NCBI RefSeq assembly: GCF_018760735.1
Contig: NZ_JAHHZN010000029.1
Coordinates: forward strand, 1 to 42,730
Origin: Hymenobacter piscis
Lineage (GTDB): Bacteria; Bacteroidota; Bacteroidia; Cytophagales; Hymenobacteraceae
Length of the DNA stretch: 42,730 nt
Direction of reading: 5' to 3'
Below the pieces are notes generated by a model. The model worked only from the letters and a program-made list of their open reading frames with translations. It was not told the origin of the DNA and ran no database searches. The position numbers and the translations under genes were made by a program. This document shows, in pieces, positions 32,897 to 41,046 of the stretch; the stretch's first letter is position 1; each line of letters starts with the position of its first letter.

Positions 32897-34925
32897 CTCG
32901 TTGTTGATTTCACTTTTTGAGGCCCTGCGGGGCTGGTTGGCCGCTGCCGGACACCCGGTGCGCGGACTGGCAACGGCCGTATCGGTGCTGCTGCTGGCGG
33001 TGCTGCTGCCCGGGCGCGCCCAGGCCCAGATCCTCGACGACTCGACCCAGAACCGCTACGGGGCCCGCACTACCTTCATCCTCCAGGAGCGCGACCTGCT
33101 GCGCGAGGATACCGTGGGGCGTATGATTGACACCACCCTCACCCGCCTGCCCCAGTCGCGCTACTGGACCTACGATACCACGTTTCAGCAGGACCTGGGC
33201 AACTTCGGGACGGCCTCGCGGCCCCTGCTCTGGGAGCCGAACCGGCAGCTGGGCGCCCGTTTGGGTCGCAACGTGTTCGATAAGTACGCCCGCGACGCGG
33301 CCGACGTGAAGTACTACGATACCCGCTCGCCCTACACCTTCTTCCGCTTTCACCAGGGCAACCCCTACGAGCAGATTTTCGAGTTCTCCTACGCCCGCAG
33401 CCTCAAAAAGCGCTTCAACGCGGGCTTCGACTACGAGCGGTTCGGCTCCAACAAGGCGGTGGCCGTCACCAACACCAAAACCGGCCTGGCCGAGCACAGC
33501 AACTTCCTGTTCTTCGTGCGCTACCAGTCGCTCAACGACCGGTACCGGGCCATGGCCAACTTCAGCACGGCCCGGCACACGGTGGCCGAGCAGGGCCCCA
33601 TTGTGCCCCAGCCCGCCCAGCTCGATACGCTGCCCGACGGCACGATATACCCGGACCTGAGTCTGCTTTTCAACTATCAGCGGGAAACCGTGAGCCTGAC
33701 TCAGGCCAGGAACCGCGACAGCCGGGACCGGGTGCGCCTGCTGCATTCCTACCGCCTGCTGGGCCGGGGCCTCACCGCCTTCCACATCTTCGACTGGAGC
33801 CGCCAGCTCAACAAGTACACCGATACGGAGCTCCTGCTGCCTTCCGGCGAGCGGAACCCCTTTTACCCGGAGCTGCGCCTGAGTACGGCCGCCACCGACG
33901 ACCGGGCCGAGTTCCGCCAGTGGGAAAATACGGTGGGCCTGATGGGCAACTCGAAGACGGTGGAATATCGCCTCTACGCCCGGCAGCGCTACTATTCACT
34001 CGCTACGCGCGTGGCCTTCGGCGAGCCGGCCGTCCTCCAGGATTCATTGGGCGACCGAAGCGGCTCCCAGCTGTTTCTGGGCGGCACGGCCGCGTTTCGC
34101 TACCGGCAGTATGCCATCGAAACGGCCGGCGAAATCAAGCCCGACCTCCAGGATCCCACCCAAACCGAATACTGGCTGCGGGGCCGGGCCGTGCTGGATT
34201 TCCTGAGCGCGGAACTGCTGCTGACCAGCGTATCGCCCACGCTCACTGAGCAGCAGTTTGAGGGTAACCACTACGCCTGGAACAAGTCGTTCAGCAACAC
34301 CCAGGTGCAGCAGCTGCGGGTGCGGGCGGCCCGGCAGCTGGGCCGGCACTACCTGGAAGCCGTGGGCACGGGCGCCAACATCGCCAACTACATCTACTAC
34401 TCCATCGACCCCAACTCCCAAACCGACCGGGTGCACATGGCAAGGAGCGGGCCTTTCCAGCAAGGCGAAACCTTCCGGCTGGTCACGCTCATGGGCCGCT
34501 ACCGCCTGAATGTGGGCCACCTGTTCTTCGATAACCAGGCCACCTATACCTACGGGGCCGGCGCCGATAACCCGGCCCTGCGCATTCCGAAGCTGGTGGG
34601 CGAGTCGCGGCTGTATTACCAGGGCTCCGTGTTCCGCAATGCCCTGTTCGGGCAGGTGGGCGTACAGGGCTACTTCCAGTCGCGCTGGAAAGCCTACGAT
34701 TACAGCCCCAGCACCCAGCAGTTCTTCGTTCAGGACCACTTCACCATCCGCAACACGCCCGTCGTGGACGTGTTCCTGAGCGCCGACATCAAGACGGTGA
34801 GCATCTTCTTCAAGATGGCCTACGTCAACCAGTTTCTGCCCCAGAACGGCTACTTCGCCACGCCCTACTACGCCGCCCTGCCCCGCCGCCTGCAATTCGG
34901 CCTGCGCTGGCAGTTCTTTAATTAG
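32889..34925 (+). CDS. Putative outer-membrane porin (Bacteroidetes Putative_porin family)
   Basis: A 678-residue outer-membrane beta-barrel protein. A signal peptide is visible at residues about 22-47 (GLATAVSVLLLAVLLPGRAQAQ). The mature part has alternating aromatic strands and ends in a Phe-rich C-terminal strand (LQFGLRWQFFN), typical of an outer-membrane barrel. Segments such as SPYTFFRFHQGNPYEQIFEFSYARS and TVEYRLYARQRYY match the Bacteroidetes Putative_porin family; substrate is unknown. No ATG fits: a TTG at 32889 overlapping the lpxK stop, or TTG 32901, must be used, which points to translational coupling with lpxK. The link to lipid A synthesis is positional only. Confidence 0.85.
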   Translation: MSDSLLISLFEALRGWLAAAGHPVRGLATAVSVLLLAVLLPGRAQAQILDDSTQNRYGARTTFILQERDLLREDTVGRMIDTTLTRLPQSRYWTYDTTFQQDLGNFGTASRPLLWEPNRQLGARLGRNVFDKYARDAADVKYYDTRSPYTFFRFHQGNPYEQIFEFSYARSLKKRFNAGFDYERFGSNKAVAVTNTKTGLAEHSNFLFFVRYQSLNDRYRAMANFSTARHTVAEQGPIVPQPAQLDTLPDGTIYPDLSLLFNYQRETVSLTQARNRDSRDRVRLLHSYRLLGRGLTAFHIFDWSRQLNKYTDTELLLPSGERNPFYPELRLSTAATDDRAEFRQWENTVGLMGNSKTVEYRLYARQRYYSLATRVAFGEPAVLQDSLGDRSGSQLFLGGTAAFRYRQYAIETAGEIKPDLQDPTQTEYWLRGRAVLDFLSAELLLTSVSPTLTEQQFEGNHYAWNKSFSNTQVQQLRVRAARQLGRHYLEAVGTGANIANYIYYSIDPNSQTDRVHMARSGPFQQGETFRLVTLMGRYRLNVGHLFFDNQATYTYGAGADNPALRIPKLVGESRLYYQGSVFRNALFGQVGVQGYFQSRWKAYDYSPSTQQFFVQDHFTIRNTPVVDVFLSADIKTVSIFFKMAYVNQFLPQNGYFATPYYAALPRRLQFGLRWQFFN

Positions 34926-34930
34926 GGACC

Positions 34931-35055
34931 GGATTGATGAGGTACTGAGGGACTGGGTTGATGTTTTATTCGTATCAGCTTCCGATTAATCCGGTTCCGG
35001 GTCTTTCAGCCCTCTATCAACTCAGTATCCCGGTCCCCCATTAACTCAGACCCCC
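34931..35055. repeat. 8-nt-phased inverted array between porin and miaE
   Basis: Left arm 34931-34962: GGATTGAT, GAGGTACT, GAGGGACT, GGGTTGAT. Right arm 35016-35055: ATCAACTC, AGTATCCC, GGTCCCCC, ATTAACTC, AGACCCCC. Same 8-nt design as the GTGA-type arrays but different wording. The array begins 6 bases after the porin stop and ends one base before the miaE ATG. Confidence 0.82.
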
Positions 35056-35056
35056 A

Positions 35057-35647
35057 ATGAAAACTATCCTCAAGCTGAAGCTCAATACCGACCCGCGGTG
35101 GGTGGACATTGCCAGCAAAAACATCGAAGACATTCTGGTCGACCACGCCTACTGCGAGCAGAAGGCGGCCAGCACCGGCATTTCGCTTATCGTGAAGTAT
35201 CCCGAAAAAACGCGCCTCGTGGAGGAGCTCACGGCCCTGGTAGCCGAGGAGTGGGAACACTTTGCCCGGGTGCTCCAGGAGTTGCGCAAGCGCGGCCACG
35301 AACTGGGCCGTCCCCGCCGCGACGAGTACGTGGTGCAGCTGCTGTCCCACGTGCGCAAGGGCGGGCCCCGGGAGCGGCAGCTTATGGATCAGCTGCTGGT
35401 AAGCGCTCTGATAGAGGCCCGTAGCTGCGAACGGTTCAAGCTTTTGTGGAAGAACATTCCCGACCCCGAGCTGAGCCAGTTCTACTACGAGCTGATGGCC
35501 TCCGAGGCGGGCCACTTCGTGAGCTACATCGACTTGGCCAAGGAATACTGCGACCACCGGCAGGTAGAGGAGCGCCTCCAGGAACTGCTCAAAATTGAAG
35601 GCGACATCGTGACCAGCCTGCCCGTGCGCGACGACCGGATGCACTAA
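35057..35647 (+). CDS. miaE: tRNA-(ms2io6A)-hydroxylase
   Basis: A 196-residue MiaE-family di-iron monooxygenase that hydroxylates the isopentenyl group of ms2i6A37, giving ms2io6A37. The ferritin-like four-helix fold carries the iron ligands Glu-Glu-x-x-His in AEEWEHFARV, Glu in SALIEARSCERF and Glu-x-x-His in ASEAGHFVSY, plus an early Asp/Glu in ILVDHAYCEQK. Length is normal. Enzyme acts after MiaB, encoded at 24928-26391, so both steps are present in this window. miaA is not. The ATG follows the repeat array with a single base between, so no ribosome-binding site is discernible. Confidence 0.95.
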   Translation: MKTILKLKLNTDPRWVDIASKNIEDILVDHAYCEQKAASTGISLIVKYPEKTRLVEELTALVAEEWEHFARVLQELRKRGHELGRPRRDEYVVQLLSHVRKGGPRERQLMDQLLVSALIEARSCERFKLLWKNIPDPELSQFYYELMASEAGHFVSYIDLAKEYCDHRQVEERLQELLKIEGDIVTSLPVRDDRMH

Positions 35648-35742
35648 CCGCCGCCGGTAGCCGTGCCAGAATTGTTGGAAGCGGAGTTGGAGGAGCCCGC
35701 TGCGCAGTTGTAGCTTAGGCGTTAGCATAAACTATCGCACCT

Positions 35743-36210
35743 ATGAAAACCCTGCTCTCAGTTCTCTGGCTCCTGCTGCTCCTGCCGCTGTCGTCGGCCA
35801 CCGGTCCGGCCGGCCCGCCTTCACTCAACTTCTGCGGTGTGGAGCTACCCGTGGAAAGCGGGTGTGCCCCTGCCTCTTCTACGGAACTGGCCTGCACCAA
35901 CTACCGGCTGTCGTGGGCGTATCTGGATTACAAGCTGATGACGGCCTACCCCCCGGAGTACATCCGCCTGGCTAAAAAGGCCCATAAAGGGGCCGAAACC
36001 CAGCCTTTTACCTGCTCCCTGCTCGATGGCCCCCCGGCCCAGGGTACCCGCCTGGCCTACGTTACCGACAATGGCATGGCCTATCAGTACATTGTGTGCG
36101 CCGCCGTCAAAGGCCAACCCGTCCTGCTGGACCTGACCCTGTCCCTGGAACCCGAAAAAACCGAAGACCTGCCCGAAGTAGTGCGGCAGATTATGCGTCT
36201 GGAGAAGTGA
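35743..36210 (+). CDS. Small exported protein of unknown function
   Basis: A 155-residue protein with a signal peptide (LLSVLWLLLLLPLSSA, cleavage near residue 20). The mature part has five to six cysteines (FCGVEL, ESGCAP, LACTNY, FTCSLL, IVCAAV), suggesting disulphides, and a mix of beta strands. I recognise no family. The ATG at 35743 opens the signal peptide. The stop is followed by a GTCAT palindrome and a TTCTCAC array. Codon use is like the rest of the window, so a real gene is likely. Confidence 0.6.
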   Translation: MKTLLSVLWLLLLLPLSSATGPAGPPSLNFCGVELPVESGCAPASSTELACTNYRLSWAYLDYKLMTAYPPEYIRLAKKAHKGAETQPFTCSLLDGPPAQGTRLAYVTDNGMAYQYIVCAAVKGQPVLLDLTLSLEPEKTEDLPEVVRQIMRLEK

Positions 36211-36222
36211 TGGGGTGAAAAA

Positions 36223-36368
36223 GAACGTCATGCTGAGCGGCGCGAAGGATCCTGTCGCGTCATAACGAGTCGTCAAAACGATTATCGTTCTACGGTGATA
36301 AGGTCCTTCGCTTCGCTCAGGATGACGTTCCTTTTCTCACTTCTCACTTCTCACTTCTCACTTCTCAC
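36223..36368. repeat. GTCAT palindrome followed by a five-unit TTCTCAC array
   Basis: Arms GAACGTCATGCTGAGCG (36223-36239) and CGCTCAGGATGACGTTC (36314-36330) pair 16 of 17. Next to it five exact copies of TTCTCAC run from 36334 to 36368, ending four bases before the stop codon of the gene on the other strand. On the left side only a short GAGAAGTGA hints at an opposing arm. Confidence 0.85.
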
Positions 36369-36372
36369 AGAA

Positions 36373-37644
36373 TCACGTTTTCTGTTTCTTCTTTTTGGCG
36401 GCGGGGAAGAGGATGTTGTTGAGGATGAGGCGGTAGCCGGGGGAATTGGGGTGCAGGGCCAGGTCGGTGGGCTCTTCCTCTACTAAGTGCTGGTAGTCTT
36501 CGGGGTCGTGGCCGCCATAAAAGGTCCAGGTGCCTTTGCCGAGGGTGCCGTGCATGTAGCGCACTTCGCCGGAGGCCTTGTTTTCGCCCATTACCACCAC
36601 GTCGGGCTTCACCAGGCTCTTGCGGAAGGCCGTCGTCTGGCCCATGAAGCCCTTGAGGGTGCGCTCGTGGTTTTGGGTGAGCATGGTGGGCACGGGGTCG
36701 TACTTGGCCGAGAAGTTGAAGAGCTGGAAGTAGTCGTTGTCCTCGTACACGCCCCGTTCGCGCGGATCCATGTCGATGTTGGAGTACTCGTACTCGTAGG
36801 GGTTCATGCGCAGCTGGAAGTTCTGGAAGGCCAGGGTGCGGTTGAAGTTGAGCTTGCTCTGGGCCTGGGGGTCGGCCGGGTCGCCGTCGTACATGCTCTC
36901 TACCATGTCCACGCCCAGGCCGGCCAGGGCAATGTCGTAGGAGTCGGTGGCCGAGCACATGGCGAACAGAAAGCCCCCGCCGGCAATGAATTCCTGCATT
37001 TTCACGGCTACCGCGCCCTTCATCTGGCTGACTTTGGCAAAGCCGTTGCGCTTGGCCGCGGCCTCCGCGTCGCGCTGCTGCTGCTGGTACCAGGGGCGCG
37101 AGCGGTAGGAGGCGTAGAACTTACCGTACTCGCCCGTAAAATCCTCGTGGTGCAGGTGCAGCCAGTCGTACTTAGGCAGGTCGCCGCGCAGCACTTCGTC
37201 GTCGTAGAGCTGAGTGAAGGGAATTTCAGCGTAGGTGAGCACCATGGTCACGGCATCGTCCCAGGGCTGCTTGCCCTTGGGCGTATACACCGCAATTTTG
37301 GGCACCTTCTCCAGCTTCATCACGTCCATGTTGGCGTTGGGGTCGGCAATTTCCGAGAGCACGCCGGTGTACTGGGCCTCGGAAATCACCTGGTAGCTCA
37401 CGCCCCGGACGGCCAGCTCGTTTTCCAGGCCCGGGGCCACGGGGCAGGCGAAGGCCCCGCCCCGGTAGTTGAGCAGCCAGTCCACTTCCACCTGCTTGCC
37501 CAGCAGCCAGTAGGCGGCCCCGTAGGCTTTCAGGTGCTCCTTCTGGGAGTTGTCCATGGGGATGAGAATATGGTTGGCCCAGGCGGCCAGGGGCCGGCCC
37601 AGGCTGGCGGCCAGCACCAGCAGCAGGCTCAGAACAGTTTTCAT
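36373..37644 (-). CDS. Exported Bacteroidetes protein usually labelled 'asparagine synthetase B'
   Basis: A 423-residue protein with a signal peptide (SLLLVLAASLGRPLAAWA) and then HILIPMDNSQKEHLKAYGAAYW, the start of a widely conserved Bacteroidetes family. That family is often named asparagine synthetase B, but none of the AsnB signatures (N-terminal Cys glutaminase, SGGxDS PP-loop) can be found. Instead there are GATase1/ThuA-like features: a hydrophobic strand before AMCSATDSY, HLHHEDFTGEYGKF and FYGGHDPEDYQHL. An enzymatic role is open. The ATG at 37644 starts the signal peptide. A near -7 box (TACCTTTC, minus, 37712-37719) lies upstream. C-terminal tail is Lys-rich. Confidence 0.78.
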   Translation of the reverse strand: MKTVLSLLLVLAASLGRPLAAWANHILIPMDNSQKEHLKAYGAAYWLLGKQVEVDWLLNYRGGAFACPVAPGLENELAVRGVSYQVISEAQYTGVLSEIADPNANMDVMKLEKVPKIAVYTPKGKQPWDDAVTMVLTYAEIPFTQLYDDEVLRGDLPKYDWLHLHHEDFTGEYGKFYASYRSRPWYQQQQRDAEAAAKRNGFAKVSQMKGAVAVKMQEFIAGGGFLFAMCSATDSYDIALAGLGVDMVESMYDGDPADPQAQSKLNFNRTLAFQNFQLRMNPYEYEYSNIDMDPRERGVYEDNDYFQLFNFSAKYDPVPTMLTQNHERTLKGFMGQTTAFRKSLVKPDVVVMGENKASGEVRYMHGTLGKGTWTFYGGHDPEDYQHLVEEEPTDLALHPNSPGYRLILNNILFPAAKKKKQKT

Positions 37645-37849
37645 AGGCAGGAGCTAAAAAGGCGGGGAAAAGCGGGCGGAAAAGGCCGTCAACCCGGACA
37701 ATCCCCGATTCGAAAGGTAACGAATCCGGGTGGGAGTTTCGCCGAAAACGCGCTACCTTGCGCGGGCTGTCGTTATGGAAATGGGGTGAGGGGAAGTCGA
37801 CGCAGGAGTTGAAAGAAGTTTTGGTCGCACTCGTTTCGTTGTCGTCGCT

Positions 37850-39088
37850 ATGCACTTGCTGGAAAACATCAAAGAGGCGTTTCGTTCCATCAACAGCAAC
37901 CTGCTGCGCACGATTCTGACGGCCCTGATTGTGAGCATCGGCATTATGTCGCTGGTGGGCATCCTCACGGCCATCGATGCCATCAAGGCCTCGCTCAACT
38001 CCACCTTCGCCAGCCTGGGCGCCAACTCCTTTGAAATCAAGGCCAAGGGCTACACCAACCGCTTCCGGCGGGGCGGCGTGCAGGGTAAAACCTACCCGGC
38101 CATCACCTACCTGCAGGCCCGCCAGTACAAGGAGCAGGTGGGCGAGCAGGCCAAGGTGGGCGTTTCGGCCTTTATTGCGGGCGCGGTGGAAGTGAAGGCC
38201 AACGGGGAGAAAACCAACCCCAACATGCAGGTCATTGCCGGCGACGAAAACTACCTGCTCATCCAGAGCTACAACCTCAAGGCCGGCCGGGCCTTTTCGC
38301 CCGCCGAGCTCGATAACGGCACCAACGTGGTGATTGTGGGCGCCGAAATCAAGGACAAGCTCTTCCCCAGCCAGAGCCCGATCAACCAGTACATTTATAT
38401 GCTGGGGCGGCGGTTTCAGGTGGTAGGCGAGCTGGAAAAAAGCGGCAGCAGCATGGGCGGCGGCGGGGCCGACCGCCTGATGCTCGTGCCCCTGGAAACC
38501 GGCAACCAGCTCCCGCGCCAGCGCGCCCTCACCTACGACGTGAAAACGGCCACCCTCGACCCCACCCAGCTTACTTACCTCACCGGCGAGGCCACCGGCA
38601 TCATGCGCGCCGTGCGCCACGACGCCCTGGGCCAGGAAGACAGCTTCGAACTGGAGCGCTCCGACTCGCTGGCCGGCAAGCTCGATGCGCTGTCGGACAA
38701 CCTGCGCATCGGGGGCTTTCTGGTGGGCTTCATTACCCTGCTCGGGGCCAGCATCGCCCTGATGAACATCATGATGGTGTCGGTGACGGAGCGCACCCGC
38801 GAAATCGGCATTCGCAAGGCCATGGGCGCCACGGCCCTCAACATCCGCCAGCAGTTTCTCATCGAGGCCATCGTGATTTGCGTGATGGGCGGCACGCTGG
38901 GCATCCTGCTGGGCGTGGGCATGGGCAACGCCATTTCCCTGTTCGTGGGCGACGGGGGCTTCATCGTGCCCTGGCTCTGGATGAGCGTCGGCCTGATTAT
39001 CTGCGTGACGGTGGGCCTGGCCTCGGGCTACTACCCGGCCAGCAAAGCCGCCGGCCTCGACCCCATTGAGAGCCTGCGCTTCGAGTAG
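37850..39088 (+). CDS. MacB/FtsX-type ABC transporter permease
   Basis: A 412-residue permease with the MacB topology: one N-terminal membrane helix (LLRTILTALIVSIGIMSLVGIL), a large periplasmic domain of about 230 residues (MacB_PCD), then three C-terminal helices forming an FtsX domain, with the signature NIMMVSVTERTREIGIRKAMGA. The C-terminus GYYPASKAAGLDPIESLRFE is typical. It would pair with an ATPase to move a substrate or transmit force across the periplasm, for example macrolide or peptide efflux or lipoprotein-like traffic; no ATPase gene is adjacent, so the partner must lie elsewhere. A possible -7-like TACCTTGC lies about 90 bases upstream. Confidence 0.93.
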   Translation: MHLLENIKEAFRSINSNLLRTILTALIVSIGIMSLVGILTAIDAIKASLNSTFASLGANSFEIKAKGYTNRFRRGGVQGKTYPAITYLQARQYKEQVGEQAKVGVSAFIAGAVEVKANGEKTNPNMQVIAGDENYLLIQSYNLKAGRAFSPAELDNGTNVVIVGAEIKDKLFPSQSPINQYIYMLGRRFQVVGELEKSGSSMGGGGADRLMLVPLETGNQLPRQRALTYDVKTATLDPTQLTYLTGEATGIMRAVRHDALGQEDSFELERSDSLAGKLDALSDNLRIGGFLVGFITLLGASIALMNIMMVSVTERTREIGIRKAMGATALNIRQQFLIEAIVICVMGGTLGILLGVGMGNAISLFVGDGGFIVPWLWMSVGLIICVTVGLASGYYPASKAAGLDPIESLRFE

Positions 39089-39098
39089 GAGCGGGGGC

Positions 39099-40047
39099 GT
39101 GAAGTGGCTTCCGGCTATTGTGCTGTTGGCCGTCATGCTGCCAACAGTAGGCCAGCCGGCGTTGGCTGTGGAGCTGATTCCGCCCGCCCGCGTGGTCACC
39201 TTTCGTCTGGCGGAAGCGGCCGGGTTCGAGGTGCCGCAGGTGGCGCTGCCAAACCCGGTGGCGGCCCGGCGTATCAACCGTGCTATCGTGCAGCAGGTGC
39301 TGGTTGGAGCCGGCAAAGCTGGACACGCCGGATGGGAGCCCGGCCCGGCCTTGCGCCGGATCCGGGGTGCGTGCTGCCGCGAGGAGAACGGCCACCGGCA
39401 ACCCGGACAGAGCCTGATGGGCGAGGGCTACCGGGTGCTGCGAAGTGGCCGCAGAGCGGCCGTCGGTTTGTAGAAAAAAACGTGACGGGTTTCAGCGCCG
39501 CGTAGCGGTGCCCGAAATGGCGGGTGTTCCGAGCACCGCTACGCGGCGCGGCCGTTCGGTAGGCTTACCATGCTTCAAACCGACAGCCGCTACGCGGACT
39601 TCGCAACTTGAGTCGAATGCCGTGAGCTTCGTAACGACAATCGGTTGCTGAGTTTCGGGTATCATTTTGAGTTTAAGGGAGCTTTATCGAACAACTCATG
39701 CGGTCAGCCAATAAAGCAACCGCCGCCAGCTTCAGCCGCGTCTGTGAGCCGCCATTAACCAGCGAATACAGGCGAAGCTGGCTGCCGCGCTCAGCGAGCA
39801 TGCGGCCCCGGACGAGATGAACAACCTGACCGAACGGTTTAACTGGGACACCAAGAGCCGGCAGGTTCGTTTTCAGGACGCAACCGAACCCGCAACCGAC
39901 AACTTTGCCGTCTCGGCGAAAGGAGTGGCGCTGTTCTACGCTCTTTGGTTACCGCCCACCCTGTGGTCCTATGCTCCCGATGCTGCGTATCTGTTCCCCT
40001 TCGGGCAACTCCGGCTGCAACCCGCCTGGCAGCAGCTGCAACCGTAG
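39099..40047 (+). pseudogene. Decayed gene for a secreted protein (DUF3298-like), split by a palindromic insertion
   Basis: Three co-linear coding remnants are visible. First, a GTG-started signal peptide and conserved N-terminal region (KWLPAIVLLAVMLP ... RVVTFRLAEAAGFEVPQVALPN ... MGEGYRVL) to about 39440. Second, in the same frame, RNDNRLLSFGYHFEFKGAL from 39630 to about 39690. Third, in another frame, AINQRIQAKLAAALSEHA through FNWDTKSRQVRF to NFAVSAKGVALFYA...FPFGQL, ending at the TAG at 40045-40047. Joining GYRVL to RNDNRLL removes exactly 189 bases and restores continuous sequence. The third part needs a frameshift and a deletion. Together these resemble a periplasmic protein ending in a DUF3298-type domain; family assignment is tentative. 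Confidence 0.7.
39441..39629. repeat. Palindromic MITE-like element inserted in the pseudogene
   Basis: About 189 bases interrupt GYRVL|RNDNR of the pseudogene. The left end 39441-39470 (CGAAGTGGCCGCAGAGCGG...) and 39576-39603 (...CCGCTACGCGGACTTCG) are inverted matches, ends CGAAG/CTTCG. Inside is a perfect 17-bp inverted repeat, GCGCCGCGTAGCGGTGC (39495-39511) and its partner at 39533-39549. It encodes no protein. Confidence 0.75.
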
Positions 40048-40102
40048 CCCTGTCAATGCGCCCCGTATCTGTATTCCGATTGGCAGGCGTTGCGGGCCCC
40101 GT

Positions 40103-40165
40103 TATGCGGCGCGGCCGGGCTTCGGGTTAATCGTGCTACAAACCGAAGCCGCTGCGCGGCTCCGC
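40103..40165 (+). repeat. Partial second copy of the palindromic element
   Basis: GCGGCGCGGCCG... to ...CAAACCGAAGCCGCTGCGCGG repeats 39543-39600 with substitutions. It lies about 55 bases after the pseudogene's last codon, in a stretch with no gene (40048-40274). Confidence 0.65.
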
Positions 40166-40274
40166 CGCCGTTTAGTCCGTAACGGCTCGGGCGTACCGGA
40201 GTAGTTCGGTTTTCTGGATACTTTACTCATTTGGTATTACATTGCGGTGTATTAACGATTACCACCTTTTGGAT

Positions 40275-40916
40275 ATGGCGGCGGAAACTACGGTCGGACA
40301 GCGGTTTACTCAATTGATTAGCCATTTGGGCCTGTCGAAAAATGCCTTTGCCACCTCGCTGGAGAAGACGGCTACCGTCATTCAGCACCTGGTGGATGAG
40401 CGCAACAAGCCGGGTTTCGACCTGCTTTGCAAAGTTTTTGAGGTGTATCCAAATGTGTCGAAAGACTGGTTACTCCAGGGCGAAGGCCCTATGCTGACCG
40501 ATGGCACCGAGGACGCCACTACTCCGCCGCCCGCGCTGCAATCCGCCGCCCAGCTCGTGGAGGCTGCCGCCGCTGCCGCGCCCGTGGCTACGCGGGTAGC
40601 TGTACCAGTAGCAGCCCCCGAGCCCATCGCCGCGCCGGTGGCCCCGGCTCCCGAGCCGGTGGCTGCGGCGGCACCGGAACCAGCTCCCGCCGCCGCGCCG
40701 GCCGCTGCTCCGCAGCCAACAGCTCCGGTAGCCGCTGCGCCCGCCGCCGTTGCCCCGGCACCCGCCGCTGCCGCGGACCTGAGCTGGCAGACGGCTCTCT
40801 ACACCCAGCAGATGGCCCACCAGCTTGCTATGGCTGAGCTGCGCAACCAGCACCTCCAGGATCAGCAACGCATGATGCAGCAGATGATGGACCTGATGCA
40901 ACGTCAGCTGGCGTAA
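40275..40916 (+). CDS. CI-like helix-turn-helix protein with Ala/Pro linker and Met/Gln-rich tail
   Basis: A 213-residue protein. Residues 1-70 are a lambda-CI/XRE-like HTH (VGQRFTQLISHLGLSKNAFA ... VIQHLVDERNKPGFDLLCKVFEVYP ... KDWLLQGEGPML), a form common in Bacteroidetes. Residues about 80-165 are an almost pure Ala/Pro/Val/Glu linker. The C-terminal 45 residues form a Met/Gln-rich helix (MAHQLAMAELRNQHLQDQQRMMQQMMDLMQRQ), likely an oligomerising coiled coil. There is no CI peptidase domain, so it should not be SOS-cleavable. I chose the ATG at 40275; a TTG-started extension is weaker. No phage genes are nearby. A clear terminator follows. Confidence 0.78.
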   Translation: MAAETTVGQRFTQLISHLGLSKNAFATSLEKTATVIQHLVDERNKPGFDLLCKVFEVYPNVSKDWLLQGEGPMLTDGTEDATTPPPALQSAAQLVEAAAAAAPVATRVAVPVAAPEPIAAPVAPAPEPVAAAAPEPAPAAAPAAAPQPTAPVAAAPAAVAPAPAAAADLSWQTALYTQQMAHQLAMAELRNQHLQDQQRMMQQMMDLMQRQLA

Positions 40917-40927
40917 CTGCCCGCGCT

Positions 40928-41023
40928 GTCATAGCGAGACGGAGCCGAAGTAATCCGTCCTTCACGCAGTCCAAAGCCCTAAGCAAACACAAAGCCCCTG
41001 ACGTGCACACGTCAGGGGCTTTT
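40928..41023 (+). repeat. Copy of the GTCAT...AATCCGTCCTTCACG repeat shared with 7197-7292
   Basis: GTCATAGCGAG..., AATCCGTCCTTCACGCAGTC, CAAAGCCC and the AAAGCCCCTGACGTGC hairpin occur in the same order as at 7197-7292, with scattered substitutions. It begins 12 bases after the HTH stop codon and ends in the terminator. Confidence 0.8.
40991..41023 (+). terminator. Intrinsic terminator of the HTH gene
   Basis: Perfect 15-bp stem AAAGCCCCTGACGTG / CACGTCAGGGGCTTT with a two-base loop and a short T-run. Confidence 0.82.
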
Positions 41024-41046
41024 GAATTAGTGGTGTAGATAAATCC

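Noticed and set aside
37226..39316. Long minus-strand open frame (about 696 codons) across the permease gene
   Set aside because: It is the antisense shadow of a clearly recognised MacB-type permease and part of the next gene; the translation is His/Gly-rich with no family features, as usual for antisense frames in GC-rich DNA.
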